Shown here one piece after another: positions 7,063-13,361 of a stretch of 17,491 nucleotides of DNA (its first letter is position 1; every line of letters starts with the position of its first letter). The stretch is from an uncultured Actinomycetes bacterium (GTDB lineage: Bacteria; Actinomycetota; Actinomycetes; S36-B12). A program made the position numbers and the translations under genes. The DNA is taken from NCBI GenBank assembly GCA_937876275.1, contig CALFIA010000070.1, positions 1 to 17,491 of the forward strand. Reading direction: 5' to 3'. A model generated the notes under the pieces. It made no database searches. It was not told where the DNA came from and worked only from the letters and a program-made list of their open reading frames with translations.

Positions 7063-8163
7063 TTACCAGTCGAGCAGAGTTGCCACACGCTCGCGGTGGA
7101 AAGCCGCGTCACCGAGGAATGCAGCGTCAAAGCGCGCACGCCGGAAGTACAGATGCGCATCGTGCTCCCACGTGAAGCCAACGCCACCATGCAGTTGAAT
7201 CGCCTCTGCTGCAAGGGCATTGAAGGCATCGGAGCCCCAGGCTTTCGCGACTGCCGCATCTGCGGAGAGGTTCTCGGAGTGCTCCCACGTCACGCGCTCG
7301 AGACCAGCGCGTGCCATTTCGACCTGAATCAGGGCGTCGGCCATGCGGTGCTTGACGGCCTGGAAACTGCCGATCTCGCGGTTGAACTGCCGGCGCAACT
7401 TGATGTACTCGAGGGTCATGTCGAAGCAGTACTGGGCACCACCGAGTTGGTCGGCGCCGATAGCCAGCAGTGAGATATCGAGGCCGCGTTCGATTGCCGC
7501 GAGACCGGCTCCGCCTGTCGTCAGTCGGGTCGCTGCGGCAGACGAGAACGCGACTGATGCCGAAGGGCGACTGAAGTCGAGCGAGGTAAGTGCCGTGGCA
7601 GCCGCGTCAGCAGACTCGACGATGAAGAGGTCGATGCCGGCATCGGTACGCGCGGCCACGACGAAGAAAGCTGCGGAGGCGCCGAAGGGCACGAAGCGCA
7701 CGGTGCCATTGACAGCTGCATCGGAACCTGTGACGTTCACGCCTTCGGAGGTGAACCGCCCACGTACGTCAGTGATCGCCGGTGCAGCGATCTCGCCGCC
7801 TGCGATGCGTTCGAGGTAGGGGAGTGCTGCCTCGCCGGCAGCGGCCAGGATCTGGCCTGCGACGACGGTGCTCGTCAGGAACGGCACGGGAGCAAGGGTG
7901 GCACCGAGCTCCTCGGTGACCGCCAGGATTTCTGCCAGGCCGCCGAGGCCGCCGACCTCCTCGGGCAGGCCGACGCCCGCCAGGCCGATCTCCTCGGCAA
8001 GCAGTGTCCACAGCGCCAGGTCGAATCCGGGGTTGTCGTCGCGTGCCTCGAGCTCGCGAACCCGCTCGGGGTAGCCCGACTCGGTCGCTGCGGCCCGAAC
8101 GGTGAGGCGAAGCTCGGCGAGCTCCTCGCGATCAAGGCTGGCGAGGGCGAGTTCGCTGGTCAT
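7063..8163 (-). CDS. Acyl-CoA dehydrogenase (smaller subunit of a probable pair)
   Basis: A 366-aa acyl-CoA dehydrogenase-family protein. The C-terminal domain is well marked: LRRQFNREIGSFQAVKHR (256-273) and QLHGGVGFTWEHD (323-335). The middle beta domain is short and the LFSEPGAGSD-type flavin loop is not evident, as in the divergent partner subunits of FadE heterotetramers. The start is the ATG at 8163, with GGGAG a few bases upstream. The frame runs on to 8289, but that extension crosses the presumed promoter and is Pro/Arg-rich without similarity. Its length (~366) beside the 417-aa enzyme fits known alpha2beta2 pairs (FadE26/27, FadE28/29). It is transcribed separately and convergently rather than in the same operon, which is unusual for such a pair. 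Confidence 0.87.
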   Translation of the reverse strand: MTSELALASLDREELAELRLTVRAAATESGYPERVRELEARDDNPGFDLALWTLLAEEIGLAGVGLPEEVGGLGGLAEILAVTEELGATLAPVPFLTSTVVAGQILAAAGEAALPYLERIAGGEIAAPAITDVRGRFTSEGVNVTGSDAAVNGTVRFVPFGASAAFFVVAARTDAGIDLFIVESADAAATALTSLDFSRPSASVAFSSAAATRLTTGGAGLAAIERGLDISLLAIGADQLGGAQYCFDMTLEYIKLRRQFNREIGSFQAVKHRMADALIQVEMARAGLERVTWEHSENLSADAAVAKAWGSDAFNALAAEAIQLHGGVGFTWEHDAHLYFRRARFDAAFLGDAAFHRERVATLLDW

Positions 8164-8213
8164 CTGTCTCCCGGGGGCAGGTGAATCGGGTGGTGGTCCG
8201 TTTCGATAGTTCG

Positions 8214-8224
8214 ATAACAGTAAG
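8214..8224 (-). promoter_or_regulatory. Possible regulatory site upstream of the minus-strand acyl-CoA dehydrogenase
   Basis: On the minus strand this region reads CTTACTGTTATC, 51-62 bases upstream of the ATG at 8163, followed by two TATCGAA repeats (plus strand about 8200-8216). A promoter must lie in 8164-8290 but no convincing -35/-10 pair is seen. The TTACTG core recurs near three other promoters in this window. Confidence 0.25.
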
Positions 8225-8318
8225 TCTATCCGCGCGTCCTCGCCTGTGGCAGCCGGATTCCTCCCCTTGATCTGGGGCAATGAGGGCATTTCGTCACCAC
8301 ATTGTTACTGCCCAACTC

Positions 8319-8348
8319 GTCACATTTCATAGGACGTGCATGTATCGT
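8319..8348 (+). promoter_or_regulatory. Promoter of the lipoprotein binding-protein gene
   Basis: The -35 GTCACA (8319-8324) and -10 TATCGT (8343-8348) are separated by 18 bases. The same region upstream of the paralogue (TTCACA, 17 bases, TAATTT at 9839-9867) is conserved, including the spacer (CACATTYCAT, then GACGTKCATGTA). The distance from the -10 to the ATG is nearly equal in both genes (48 and 46 bases). Conservation between paralogues is the main support. Confidence 0.6.
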
Positions 8349-8356
8349 GACGATAC
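8342..8356. promoter_or_regulatory. Palindromic operator candidate overlapping the -10
   Basis: A perfect 6-3-6 inverted repeat, GTATCG-TGA-CGATAC, overlaps the -10 element of the lipoprotein gene promoter. A protein bound here would block RNA polymerase. The equivalent place before the paralogue (9861-9875) has no such palindrome, so the two binding-protein genes may respond to different signals. Confidence 0.5.
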
Positions 8357-8396
8357 TTCGCCACCTCGCCGTGGCACTCGACCGGAAGAGAGATCC

Positions 8397-9623
8397 ATGC
8401 GCAAGCCCCTCGTCGCCCTGGCCATGATGGCTTCGGCCTCCCTTGTTCTCGCGGCTTGTGCCATGCCGGCAGATGATCCCAACTTCCAGGCCAATACCAG
8501 CGTGGGCGGCGGCGGAGACGCAGTAGCGGATGCTGCAGCTGCTGAGGCGAGTAACGCGGCACTGGATGCCGCAGAGGCTGCTCCCACCAGTATCGGCGTC
8601 GACGCACCGCTTGCCGCAGCGCCGAAGAAGGGCGCGTCGATCATCAGTTTGACCGATGGTTCCGACTACGAGGCGGTCACCGAGACAGCCATGGCCGATG
8701 CCGCCAAGGCGTTGGGCTGGACCTTTAAGTCCGTCACGGTCGATCCGATGGACCCCACGGCCACGGCTACGGCATTTGCCGACGCATTAGCGACGAAGCC
8801 TTCAGGCATCCACATCAGCGGCGAGTTCTACGACTCGCTTCTGGAAAGCCTGCCCAATGCCGAGTCGGCCAAGGTTCCCGTGGTGTGCACCGGCTGCACA
8901 GGTGAACCAGGCAATGGCCTGACCGACACCAGCATTGATGGCACCACGCAGAACAATGCCTGGGGCGATGTGCTGGCCGCGTACGTCAACAAGTCGCAGT
9001 GGAAGGGCGAAGCTGCGGGCGTGCAGATCTTCGTGGCCCCCGGCGGAGCCATCAACGACTTCAATGTCCAGTTCGACACCAGTTTGCTCGCCCTGTGCCA
9101 CGAGTGCTCGACCATGCAGTCGGTCGTCGACCCGACGGTCGTGGATCCTGCCGACCCGGCCGCGGTGACCGGTTTCGTGTCCAGTGAGATGGGCACGAGC
9201 CTGGGCGCCTGGGCCTTGCTCGATTCGGGTGCGTACTCCAATGGCGTGGCGGAGGCCCTGGCTACCGACCCGACAATGCTCGCGCCCATCACCGTGATCG
9301 GTCGAGGTGCCTCGGCAACAGATGTGGCCAACCTTGCCGGCCTCGGTGCACCGCCCACCCTCGACCCTGCCGCGACTGCGCGCACCCCTGAGGAGGCCAA
9401 GGCACTGCAGGCCTGGATCGCCATCCCGCTGCCGGTCATGGGCTGGCGGGTCATCGACCAATTCGCCCGTATTCTGGGCGGGGACGCGCTGTCGGATGGT
9501 CCGCTCCCGAGCCAGTTCCTGACCGGCGGCAATGCGGCGGATGCCGTGGTCGACTCCAAGGGCAATTTCATCGGCGTCAAGGACTTCGAGGCTCAGTTCC
9601 TCAAGCTCTGGGGCGTCAAGTAG
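8397..9623 (+). CDS. Solute-binding lipoprotein, periplasmic-binding-protein type 1 (Peripla_BP_4-like)
   Basis: A 408-aa exported lipoprotein. The signal ends in a lipobox, LVLAAC, with lipidated C21; an Ala/Asp-rich linker (about 22-76) leads to a two-lobed sugar-binding-like domain. Family cues are ASIISLTDGSDYEAVTETA at the first strand/helix, ATKPSGIHISG, and the C-terminal GNFIGVKDFEAQFLKLWG. The ATG at 8397 is preceded by GGAAGAGAG; upstream in-frame ATGs would push the signal peptide inward. Four cysteines form two CxxC motifs, C164/C167 (CTGC) and C234/C237 (CHEC). It is a paralogue of the gene at 9914, with which it shares its leader. No ABC permease or ATPase is adjacent, so it either serves a transporter encoded elsewhere or acts as a sensor or scavenger. 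The ligand is unknown. Confidence 0.85.
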   Translation: MRKPLVALAMMASASLVLAACAMPADDPNFQANTSVGGGGDAVADAAAAEASNAALDAAEAAPTSIGVDAPLAAAPKKGASIISLTDGSDYEAVTETAMADAAKALGWTFKSVTVDPMDPTATATAFADALATKPSGIHISGEFYDSLLESLPNAESAKVPVVCTGCTGEPGNGLTDTSIDGTTQNNAWGDVLAAYVNKSQWKGEAAGVQIFVAPGGAINDFNVQFDTSLLALCHECSTMQSVVDPTVVDPADPAAVTGFVSSEMGTSLGAWALLDSGAYSNGVAEALATDPTMLAPITVIGRGASATDVANLAGLGAPPTLDPAATARTPEEAKALQAWIAIPLPVMGWRVIDQFARILGGDALSDGPLPSQFLTGGNAADAVVDSKGNFIGVKDFEAQFLKLWGVK

Positions 9624-9643
9624 GACCTGGCAATCCGAACATC

Positions 9644-9672
9644 GTGGCCCGTCCCCCTCGGGGGCGGGCCAC
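9644..9672 (+). terminator. GC-rich hairpin terminator after the lipoprotein gene
   Basis: The stem is GTGGCCCG (9644-9651) pairing with CGGGCCAC (9665-9672), extended by C5/G5 after a single bulged T. It begins 20 bases after the stop at 9621-9623. There is no U-run, which is common among actinobacterial terminators. Confidence 0.7.
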
Positions 9673-9721
9673 AGCCATGCCTGGGTCAAGGGGCAATGGC
9701 TCTTTTCCTACTGACTTCATG

Positions 9722-9743
9722 GACATGTGTGCGTTCACATGTC
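9722..9743. promoter_or_regulatory. Palindromic operator candidate upstream of the second binding-protein gene
   Basis: A perfect inverted repeat of 8-base arms, GACATGTG (9722-9729) and CACATGTC (9736-9743), around the 6-base centre TGCGTT. It lies about 96 bases upstream of the -35 of the gene at 9914, in the 290-bp gap between the two binding-protein genes. A 22-bp dyad of two helical turns suits a dimeric regulator. It has no counterpart upstream of the first paralogue. Confidence 0.45.
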
Positions 9744-9838
9744 GGACTACCGCAGGTAGGGAGTCCTAGTTTCTTGACAGTAACTCCGTGAATTAACGCC
9801 GGGAACAGAATTCGTGACCCAAATGAGACGGAAAACCC

Positions 9839-9867
9839 TTCACATTCCATGGACGTTCATGTAATTT
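9839..9867 (+). promoter_or_regulatory. Promoter of the second binding-protein gene
   Basis: The -35 TTCACA (9839-9844) and -10 TAATTT (9862-9867) are spaced 17 bases apart, close to consensus, and conserved with the paralogue's promoter at 8319-8348. A TTGACA at 9774-9779 is stronger as a -35 but has no matching -10 at 16-18 bases. The rest of the 9673-9838 gap holds the dyad at 9722-9743 and nothing else I can name. Confidence 0.65.
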
Positions 9868-9893
9868 CAGATGGCTCGGGTTCGTAAGTACCC

Positions 9894-9922
9894 CTCGACT
9901 GGAAGAGAGATCCATGCGCAAG
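9894..9922 (+). repeat. Conserved leader/start block duplicated from 8377-8405
   Basis: These 29 bases match 8377-8405 with one mismatch, covering CTCGAC, the ribosome-binding GGAAGAGAG, the spacer and the first codons ATGCGCAAG. Identity in the non-coding leader that exceeds identity of the encoded mature proteins points to selection on the leader, gene conversion, or duplication of the expression signals. Confidence 0.75.
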
Positions 9923-10999
9923 TCAATTGCAGCAGTAGCCGTCGTGGCCGCTGCCTCCATGGCCTTTGTTGGCCTCGCTCCGGCAGCGTCCGCTGCCGAT
10001 GGCGTTGCCACCGCCAAGGCCATCGTTGCCAAGTACTCCAAGAATCCAACCTCTATCGGAAACATCCCGGTGATCGGCAAGCCGATTCCCAAGGGCAAGT
10101 ACGTCATCGTCATGACCGGTGACTCCGACGCGGCCATCACCTTGAACAAGTTCCAGGTCCAAGCCGGCCAGCTCCTCGGCTGGCGGATGGAAGCTCAGCA
10201 GGCCAAGAGCACGATTGAAGATCAGCGCAAGGTTCTCTCGCAGGCGATCGCCAAGAAGCCTGACGGCATCGCGATCTCCGGTCTCGAGCCCGAGTCCTAC
10301 GGCGATCTCTTCAAGCAGGCCAAGGACGCCGGCATCGTGATCATGTGCTCAGCCTGCCTCGCTGCTCCGTACGGTGCAGTGGTCGACACCCACGTTGCAG
10401 GCCCGAAGATGCTGGACCTCTGGGGCCAGATGATCGCTGCCTTCGCTGTGGCCAACGTCAAGGGCACGCCCGACGTCCAGGCCTTCGGCCTGTCGGTGTA
10501 CCCGGTTCTGGTGCGCTACGACAAGTCGTTCGCCGCGAACCTCAAGAAGCTCAGCCCGAACTCGAAGTACAAGTTCAATGAGCTGACCTTCCAGCCCGGC
10601 CAGATCGGCAACGCTTTCAAGGCGAACCCGACCACCAACTTCATGTCCAGCGACCTGGGCGACTTCGCCCTTGACTGGCCGCAGCAGCTCTTCACCGTGG
10701 GCGCAACCCCCGGCCAGAAGCCGCTGGTTGGTGGCCTGACCGCAGGCAAGGCTGCAATCCAGGGCCTGAAGGACAAGGTCGAGAATGCATGGACCGGCTA
10801 CTCGCTGCCCATCGTTGGCTACTCGGTGATCGACTCGTTCGCTCGCCTGTGGACCAAGACCCCGTTCGCCAAGGCGGATCTGCCCACCCAGATCCTCACC
10901 CAGAAGAACATCGGCGGCGCAGTGCTCGATGCTGACGGCAACTACGTCGGCGTCAAGGACTTCCAGGCTCAGTTCAAGAAGGTGTGGGGCCTGAAGTAA
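9914..10999 (+). CDS. Secreted solute-binding protein, periplasmic-binding-protein type 1 (paralogue of 8397)
   Basis: A 361-aa exported protein with a Sec signal peptide (residues 1-27; cleavage after ASA, mature start ADGVATAK) and no lipobox. The mature part is a two-lobed type-1 binding domain: KYVIVMTGDSDAAITLNKF, AKKPDGIAISGLEPESYG and the C-terminal GNYVGVKDFQAQFKKVWG, matching the paralogue's ending. One CxxC (C145/C148, CSAC) aligns with CTGC of the lipoprotein; the paralogue's second CxxC is absent here. Without an anchor it would be free or wall-associated in a Gram-positive cell, so it may hand ligand to the lipoprotein or bind another surface component. No transporter genes flank it. 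It has its own promoter and strong terminator, suggesting high separate expression. Confidence 0.85.
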   Translation: MRKSIAAVAVVAAASMAFVGLAPAASAADGVATAKAIVAKYSKNPTSIGNIPVIGKPIPKGKYVIVMTGDSDAAITLNKFQVQAGQLLGWRMEAQQAKSTIEDQRKVLSQAIAKKPDGIAISGLEPESYGDLFKQAKDAGIVIMCSACLAAPYGAVVDTHVAGPKMLDLWGQMIAAFAVANVKGTPDVQAFGLSVYPVLVRYDKSFAANLKKLSPNSKYKFNELTFQPGQIGNAFKANPTTNFMSSDLGDFALDWPQQLFTVGATPGQKPLVGGLTAGKAAIQGLKDKVENAWTGYSLPIVGYSVIDSFARLWTKTPFAKADLPTQILTQKNIGGAVLDADGNYVGVKDFQAQFKKVWGLK

Positions 11000-11015
11000 T
11001 TCTCAGTTCCACAGC

Positions 11016-11062
11016 AGAGTGGGCTCGGTCCGAAAGGACCGGGCCCACTCTCTTTTTCTTTC
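11016..11062 (+). terminator. Rho-independent terminator
   Basis: A 16-bp stem (11016-11031 with 11036-11051, one T-G pair) is capped by a GAAA tetraloop and followed by CTTTTTCTTTC. This is a textbook intrinsic terminator, beginning 17 bases after the stop of the secreted binding protein. Confidence 0.93.
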
Positions 11063-11069
11063 CCGATAA

Positions 11070-11112
11070 TTCAGTATCTTTACTTGACGTTCAGTATCTC
11101 AGGGGGGAGAAT
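11070..11112 (+). promoter_or_regulatory. Promoter of the first Rieske gene with flanking direct repeats
   Basis: The decamer TTCAGTATCT occurs at 11070-11079 and again at 11090-11099, exactly 20 bp apart (two helical turns), bracketing TTGACG (11084-11089), a good -35. GAGAAT (11107-11112) is a fair -10 at 17-base spacing. GAGGAG (11129-11134) is the ribosome site for the ATG at 11141. Direct repeats around a -35 suggest an activator or repressor site. Confidence 0.5.
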
Positions 11113-11140
11113 CGCATTACCCCTTCACGAGGAGCAATTG

Positions 11141-12568
11141 ATGACTGACGTTCAGGTGTCACCGCAGCGAGCATCCGATGAGCCCACGCCTCCGATGTCG
11201 CCCGCGACGAGCGTGCAGGAATTCCTCGACCATGATGCGCGTCCGGTCCCGCCCGTGCTGCGCTACAGCATCAACGAAGATCTCGGCTCCGAGCCCCTTG
11301 ATGTCGAGCGCTTCATCTCCCGCGAGTTCCATGACCGCGAGGTAGAGAAGGTCTGGCGCAAGGTGTGGCAGTTCGTCTGCCGCGTTGACGAGATCCCCGA
11401 AGCCGGCGACCACATCATGTACGACATCGCCGATGACAAGTGGCTGATCATGCGCACGAATACCGGCGAGATCAAGGCGCTGTCGAATGTCTGCCTTCAC
11501 CGCGGCCGCGCGCTTCGCACCGAGGAGGGTCGCGTCAGTGAGCTTCGCTGCCCCTTCCACGGTTTCAGCTGGAATATCGATGGCACCTCGAAGTTCATCC
11601 CGTGCCAGTGGGACTTCCCGCAGATCGACCAGCCGAGCTTCTCGCTGCCCGAGGCCAAGGTGCACGTCTGGAACGGCTTCGTCTTCATCAATCCCGATCC
11701 CGACTGCGAGTCCTTCGACTCCTTCGTGGGCACCATGCTCAACGACTGGGAGCGCTGGAACTACGACGATCGCGTGATCTACTCCCACTTCGGCGGCATC
11801 ATCAACGCGAACTGGAAGATCACCGGTGAGGCCTTCATCGAGGGCTGGCACTCCCTGGCCACCCACCCGCAGATGATGGAGTGGCTCGGCGACGAGAACA
11901 CCCAGTACGACGTCATCCCCGAGGAGAACTGGAGCCGCCAGATCGTTCCCCAGGGCGTACCCAGCCCGACCATCGCCAACCACATCAGCGAGCAGGAAGT
12001 CCTCGACTCCTACTACGAGACCCGCGCCTTCTACACGGCCGGCAAGGGACGCGACCTGTCCATGGAGAACGGCCAGACCCCACGGGTGCCTGCGGATTCC
12101 ACCGCTCGTCGTGAGTTGGCAGCCGAGATGCGCGTGGCCCTGGCCAAGCAGTTCGGTACCGATCAAGATCACTGGACAGACTCTGAGCTGCTTGATGGCA
12201 TCCAGTACTTCCTGTTCCCGAACTTCTACTTCTTCGCCGGCCCGCGCACGAACGCGATCTACCGATTCCGTCCGCTGGGCAATGACCCCGACAAGTGCAT
12301 CGCCGAGGTCTACCTTCTTGCGCAGGCACCGGCCGATGGCTCGAAGCCCAAGGCTCCGAAGACCCGCTGGCTTCAGCCAGGCGAGACCTTCTCCGACATC
12401 ACGGAGATCGGCCTCCTTGGCCCCGTCTTCGATCAGGACTACGCGAATCTTCCGCATATTCAAGATGGTCTGAAGTCGCTGAAGACCAAGGGCATTCAGC
12501 TGGGCCGTTACCAGGAGAACCGCATCCGTCACTACCACCAGATCCTCGATCGCTGGCTGGCGAAGTAA
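11141..12568 (+). CDS. Rieske non-heme iron oxygenase, alpha subunit
   Basis: A 475-aa aromatic-ring-hydroxylating-type oxygenase. The N-terminal Rieske domain has CLH (C118, H120) and CPFH (C137, H140), ligands of the [2Fe-2S] cluster. The catalytic domain has GWHSLATHP, giving the iron ligands H237 and H242, and FDQDYANLPHIQDG near the end, where D433 is the likely third ligand. The ATG at 11141 has GAGGAG six bases upstream; the frame is open to 11084 through the promoter, which is rejected. Such enzymes activate O2 to mono- or dihydroxylate a hydrophobic or aromatic substrate and need a ferredoxin/reductase, neither of which is in the window. It is a single-gene unit, convergent with the GntR gene with only 17 bases between them. 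The substrate is unknown. Confidence 0.92.
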   Translation: MTDVQVSPQRASDEPTPPMSPATSVQEFLDHDARPVPPVLRYSINEDLGSEPLDVERFISREFHDREVEKVWRKVWQFVCRVDEIPEAGDHIMYDIADDKWLIMRTNTGEIKALSNVCLHRGRALRTEEGRVSELRCPFHGFSWNIDGTSKFIPCQWDFPQIDQPSFSLPEAKVHVWNGFVFINPDPDCESFDSFVGTMLNDWERWNYDDRVIYSHFGGIINANWKITGEAFIEGWHSLATHPQMMEWLGDENTQYDVIPEENWSRQIVPQGVPSPTIANHISEQEVLDSYYETRAFYTAGKGRDLSMENGQTPRVPADSTARRELAAEMRVALAKQFGTDQDHWTDSELLDGIQYFLFPNFYFFAGPRTNAIYRFRPLGNDPDKCIAEVYLLAQAPADGSKPKAPKTRWLQPGETFSDITEIGLLGPVFDQDYANLPHIQDGLKSLKTKGIQLGRYQENRIRHYHQILDRWLAK

Positions 12569-12585
12569 GGCGAACGACCCCTCGG

Positions 12586-13305
12586 TTAGTACCGCAAGAC
12601 GTAGGAGACCCGGTCCATCCGTGCACGTCGGCTGACGCGCAGGACCGGGTTTCCGTCTTGATCGGCCGTGAGGCCATCGCGCACGATCAGCGGGGTGCCC
12701 GCCTTGATGCCCAGGATCTCGGCATCCTCAGCAGTTGCGGCCTCAGCTGAGAAAGCGCGCCACATGGGTACGAGTTCGCCGATCGACTCATTGAGCTGGC
12801 CGTACAGGCCACTGACCGCTGACCAATTCTTCTTCGGGTCCTTGAGGAGCTCCTGCGGAAACCAGCAGCTCGACCACATCCACACGTCATCGTCGACGAC
12901 GAGCGCGTTGTCGACTCGCCACAGTGGGCCAGAAGGCAGGCGAAGCTCGGCATTGGCCTGCGGGCTATTGACCCTTGTCGCCTTGAGCAAGATGTCTTCG
13001 TAGGAGTGGCCTTGCTCGTTGATTTGCTGGGTGATGCCGGACACCAGCGAGTCAGTCGACAAGGACTGCGAGACGGGAAGGCGCACGACTGACCGTGCGA
13101 CGTACGTGCCTGACCCCTGTCGCGATTGCACGAGCCCGGCTCGTGCGAGTTCCTCGATCGCGCGGCGCACGGTGAGACGGTTCACTCCCATCTCGGTAGC
13201 GAGCGTGGTTTCGCTGGGCAGCTTGTCACCGGGGCCGTACTCGCCGCTGGCGATCGCCGATGCCAGGGACTGGCGCACCTGCTCGTACAGGGGGAGTTCG
13301 GTCAT
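12586..13305 (-). CDS. GntR-family transcriptional regulator, HutC subfamily (UTRA domain)
   Basis: A 239-aa regulator. The N-terminal winged helix (about 4-72) begins PLYEQVRQSLASAI and contains GDKLPSETTLATEMGVNR and TVRRAIEELARAGLVQ, then the wing RQGSGTY. The remainder is a UTRA ligand-binding domain as in HutC, NagR/DasR and PhnF, which bind small metabolites and release DNA. The ATG at 13305 follows a TACCCT -10 (13318-13313, minus) by 7 bases, so the transcript is probably leaderless. The palindrome TGTCTAGACA (13324-13333) lies just upstream and fits the subfamily operator GTNTANAC, implying autoregulation and control of the divergent operon. The effector is unknown; a metabolite of the surrounding pathway is the natural guess. 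Confidence 0.92.
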   Translation of the reverse strand: MTELPLYEQVRQSLASAIASGEYGPGDKLPSETTLATEMGVNRLTVRRAIEELARAGLVQSRQGSGTYVARSVVRLPVSQSLSTDSLVSGITQQINEQGHSYEDILLKATRVNSPQANAELRLPSGPLWRVDNALVVDDDVWMWSSCWFPQELLKDPKKNWSAVSGLYGQLNESIGELVPMWRAFSAEAATAEDAEILGIKAGTPLIVRDGLTADQDGNPVLRVSRRARMDRVSYVLRY

Positions 13306-13323
13306 GGGTGACAGGGTACGGAT

Positions 13324-13333
13324 TGTCTAGACA
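13324..13333. promoter_or_regulatory. GntR/HutC-type operator
   Basis: The perfect 10-bp palindrome TGTCTAGACA lies in the 56-bp space between the divergent GntR and SnoaL-like genes. It contains GT-C-TA-G-AC, exactly the HutC-subfamily operator pattern. It overlaps a TAGACA -35 (13328-13333) for the rightward promoter and lies just upstream of the leftward -10, so a bound dimer would repress both. Confidence 0.8.
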
Positions 13334-13355
13334 GGTTGCGGCCTTTGGGTAGTTT
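13328..13355 (+). promoter_or_regulatory. Promoter of the SnoaL-PTP operon (leaderless)
   Basis: The -35 TAGACA (13328-13333), one change from TTGACA, and -10 TAGTTT (13350-13355) are 16 bases apart. The ATG at 13362 starts 7 bases after the -10, so transcription would begin on or next to the start codon. The lack of any ribosome-binding sequence before this ATG agrees. Confidence 0.6.
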
Positions 13356-13361
13356 CTTTAG

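Noticed and set aside
8164..8289. N-terminal extension of the minus-strand acyl-CoA dehydrogenase
   Set aside because: The ATG at 8163 has a ribosome site and begins family-like sequence; the extension covers the intergenic regulatory region.
9774..9779. TTGACA as the -35 of the second binding-protein gene
   Set aside because: No acceptable -10 lies 16-18 bases downstream, while the pair at 9839-9867 is conserved with the paralogue.
11159..12538. Long minus-strand ORF (459 codons) opposite the first Rieske gene
   Set aside because: The plus strand encodes intact Rieske and iron ligands; the antisense product is low-complexity and unrecognisable.
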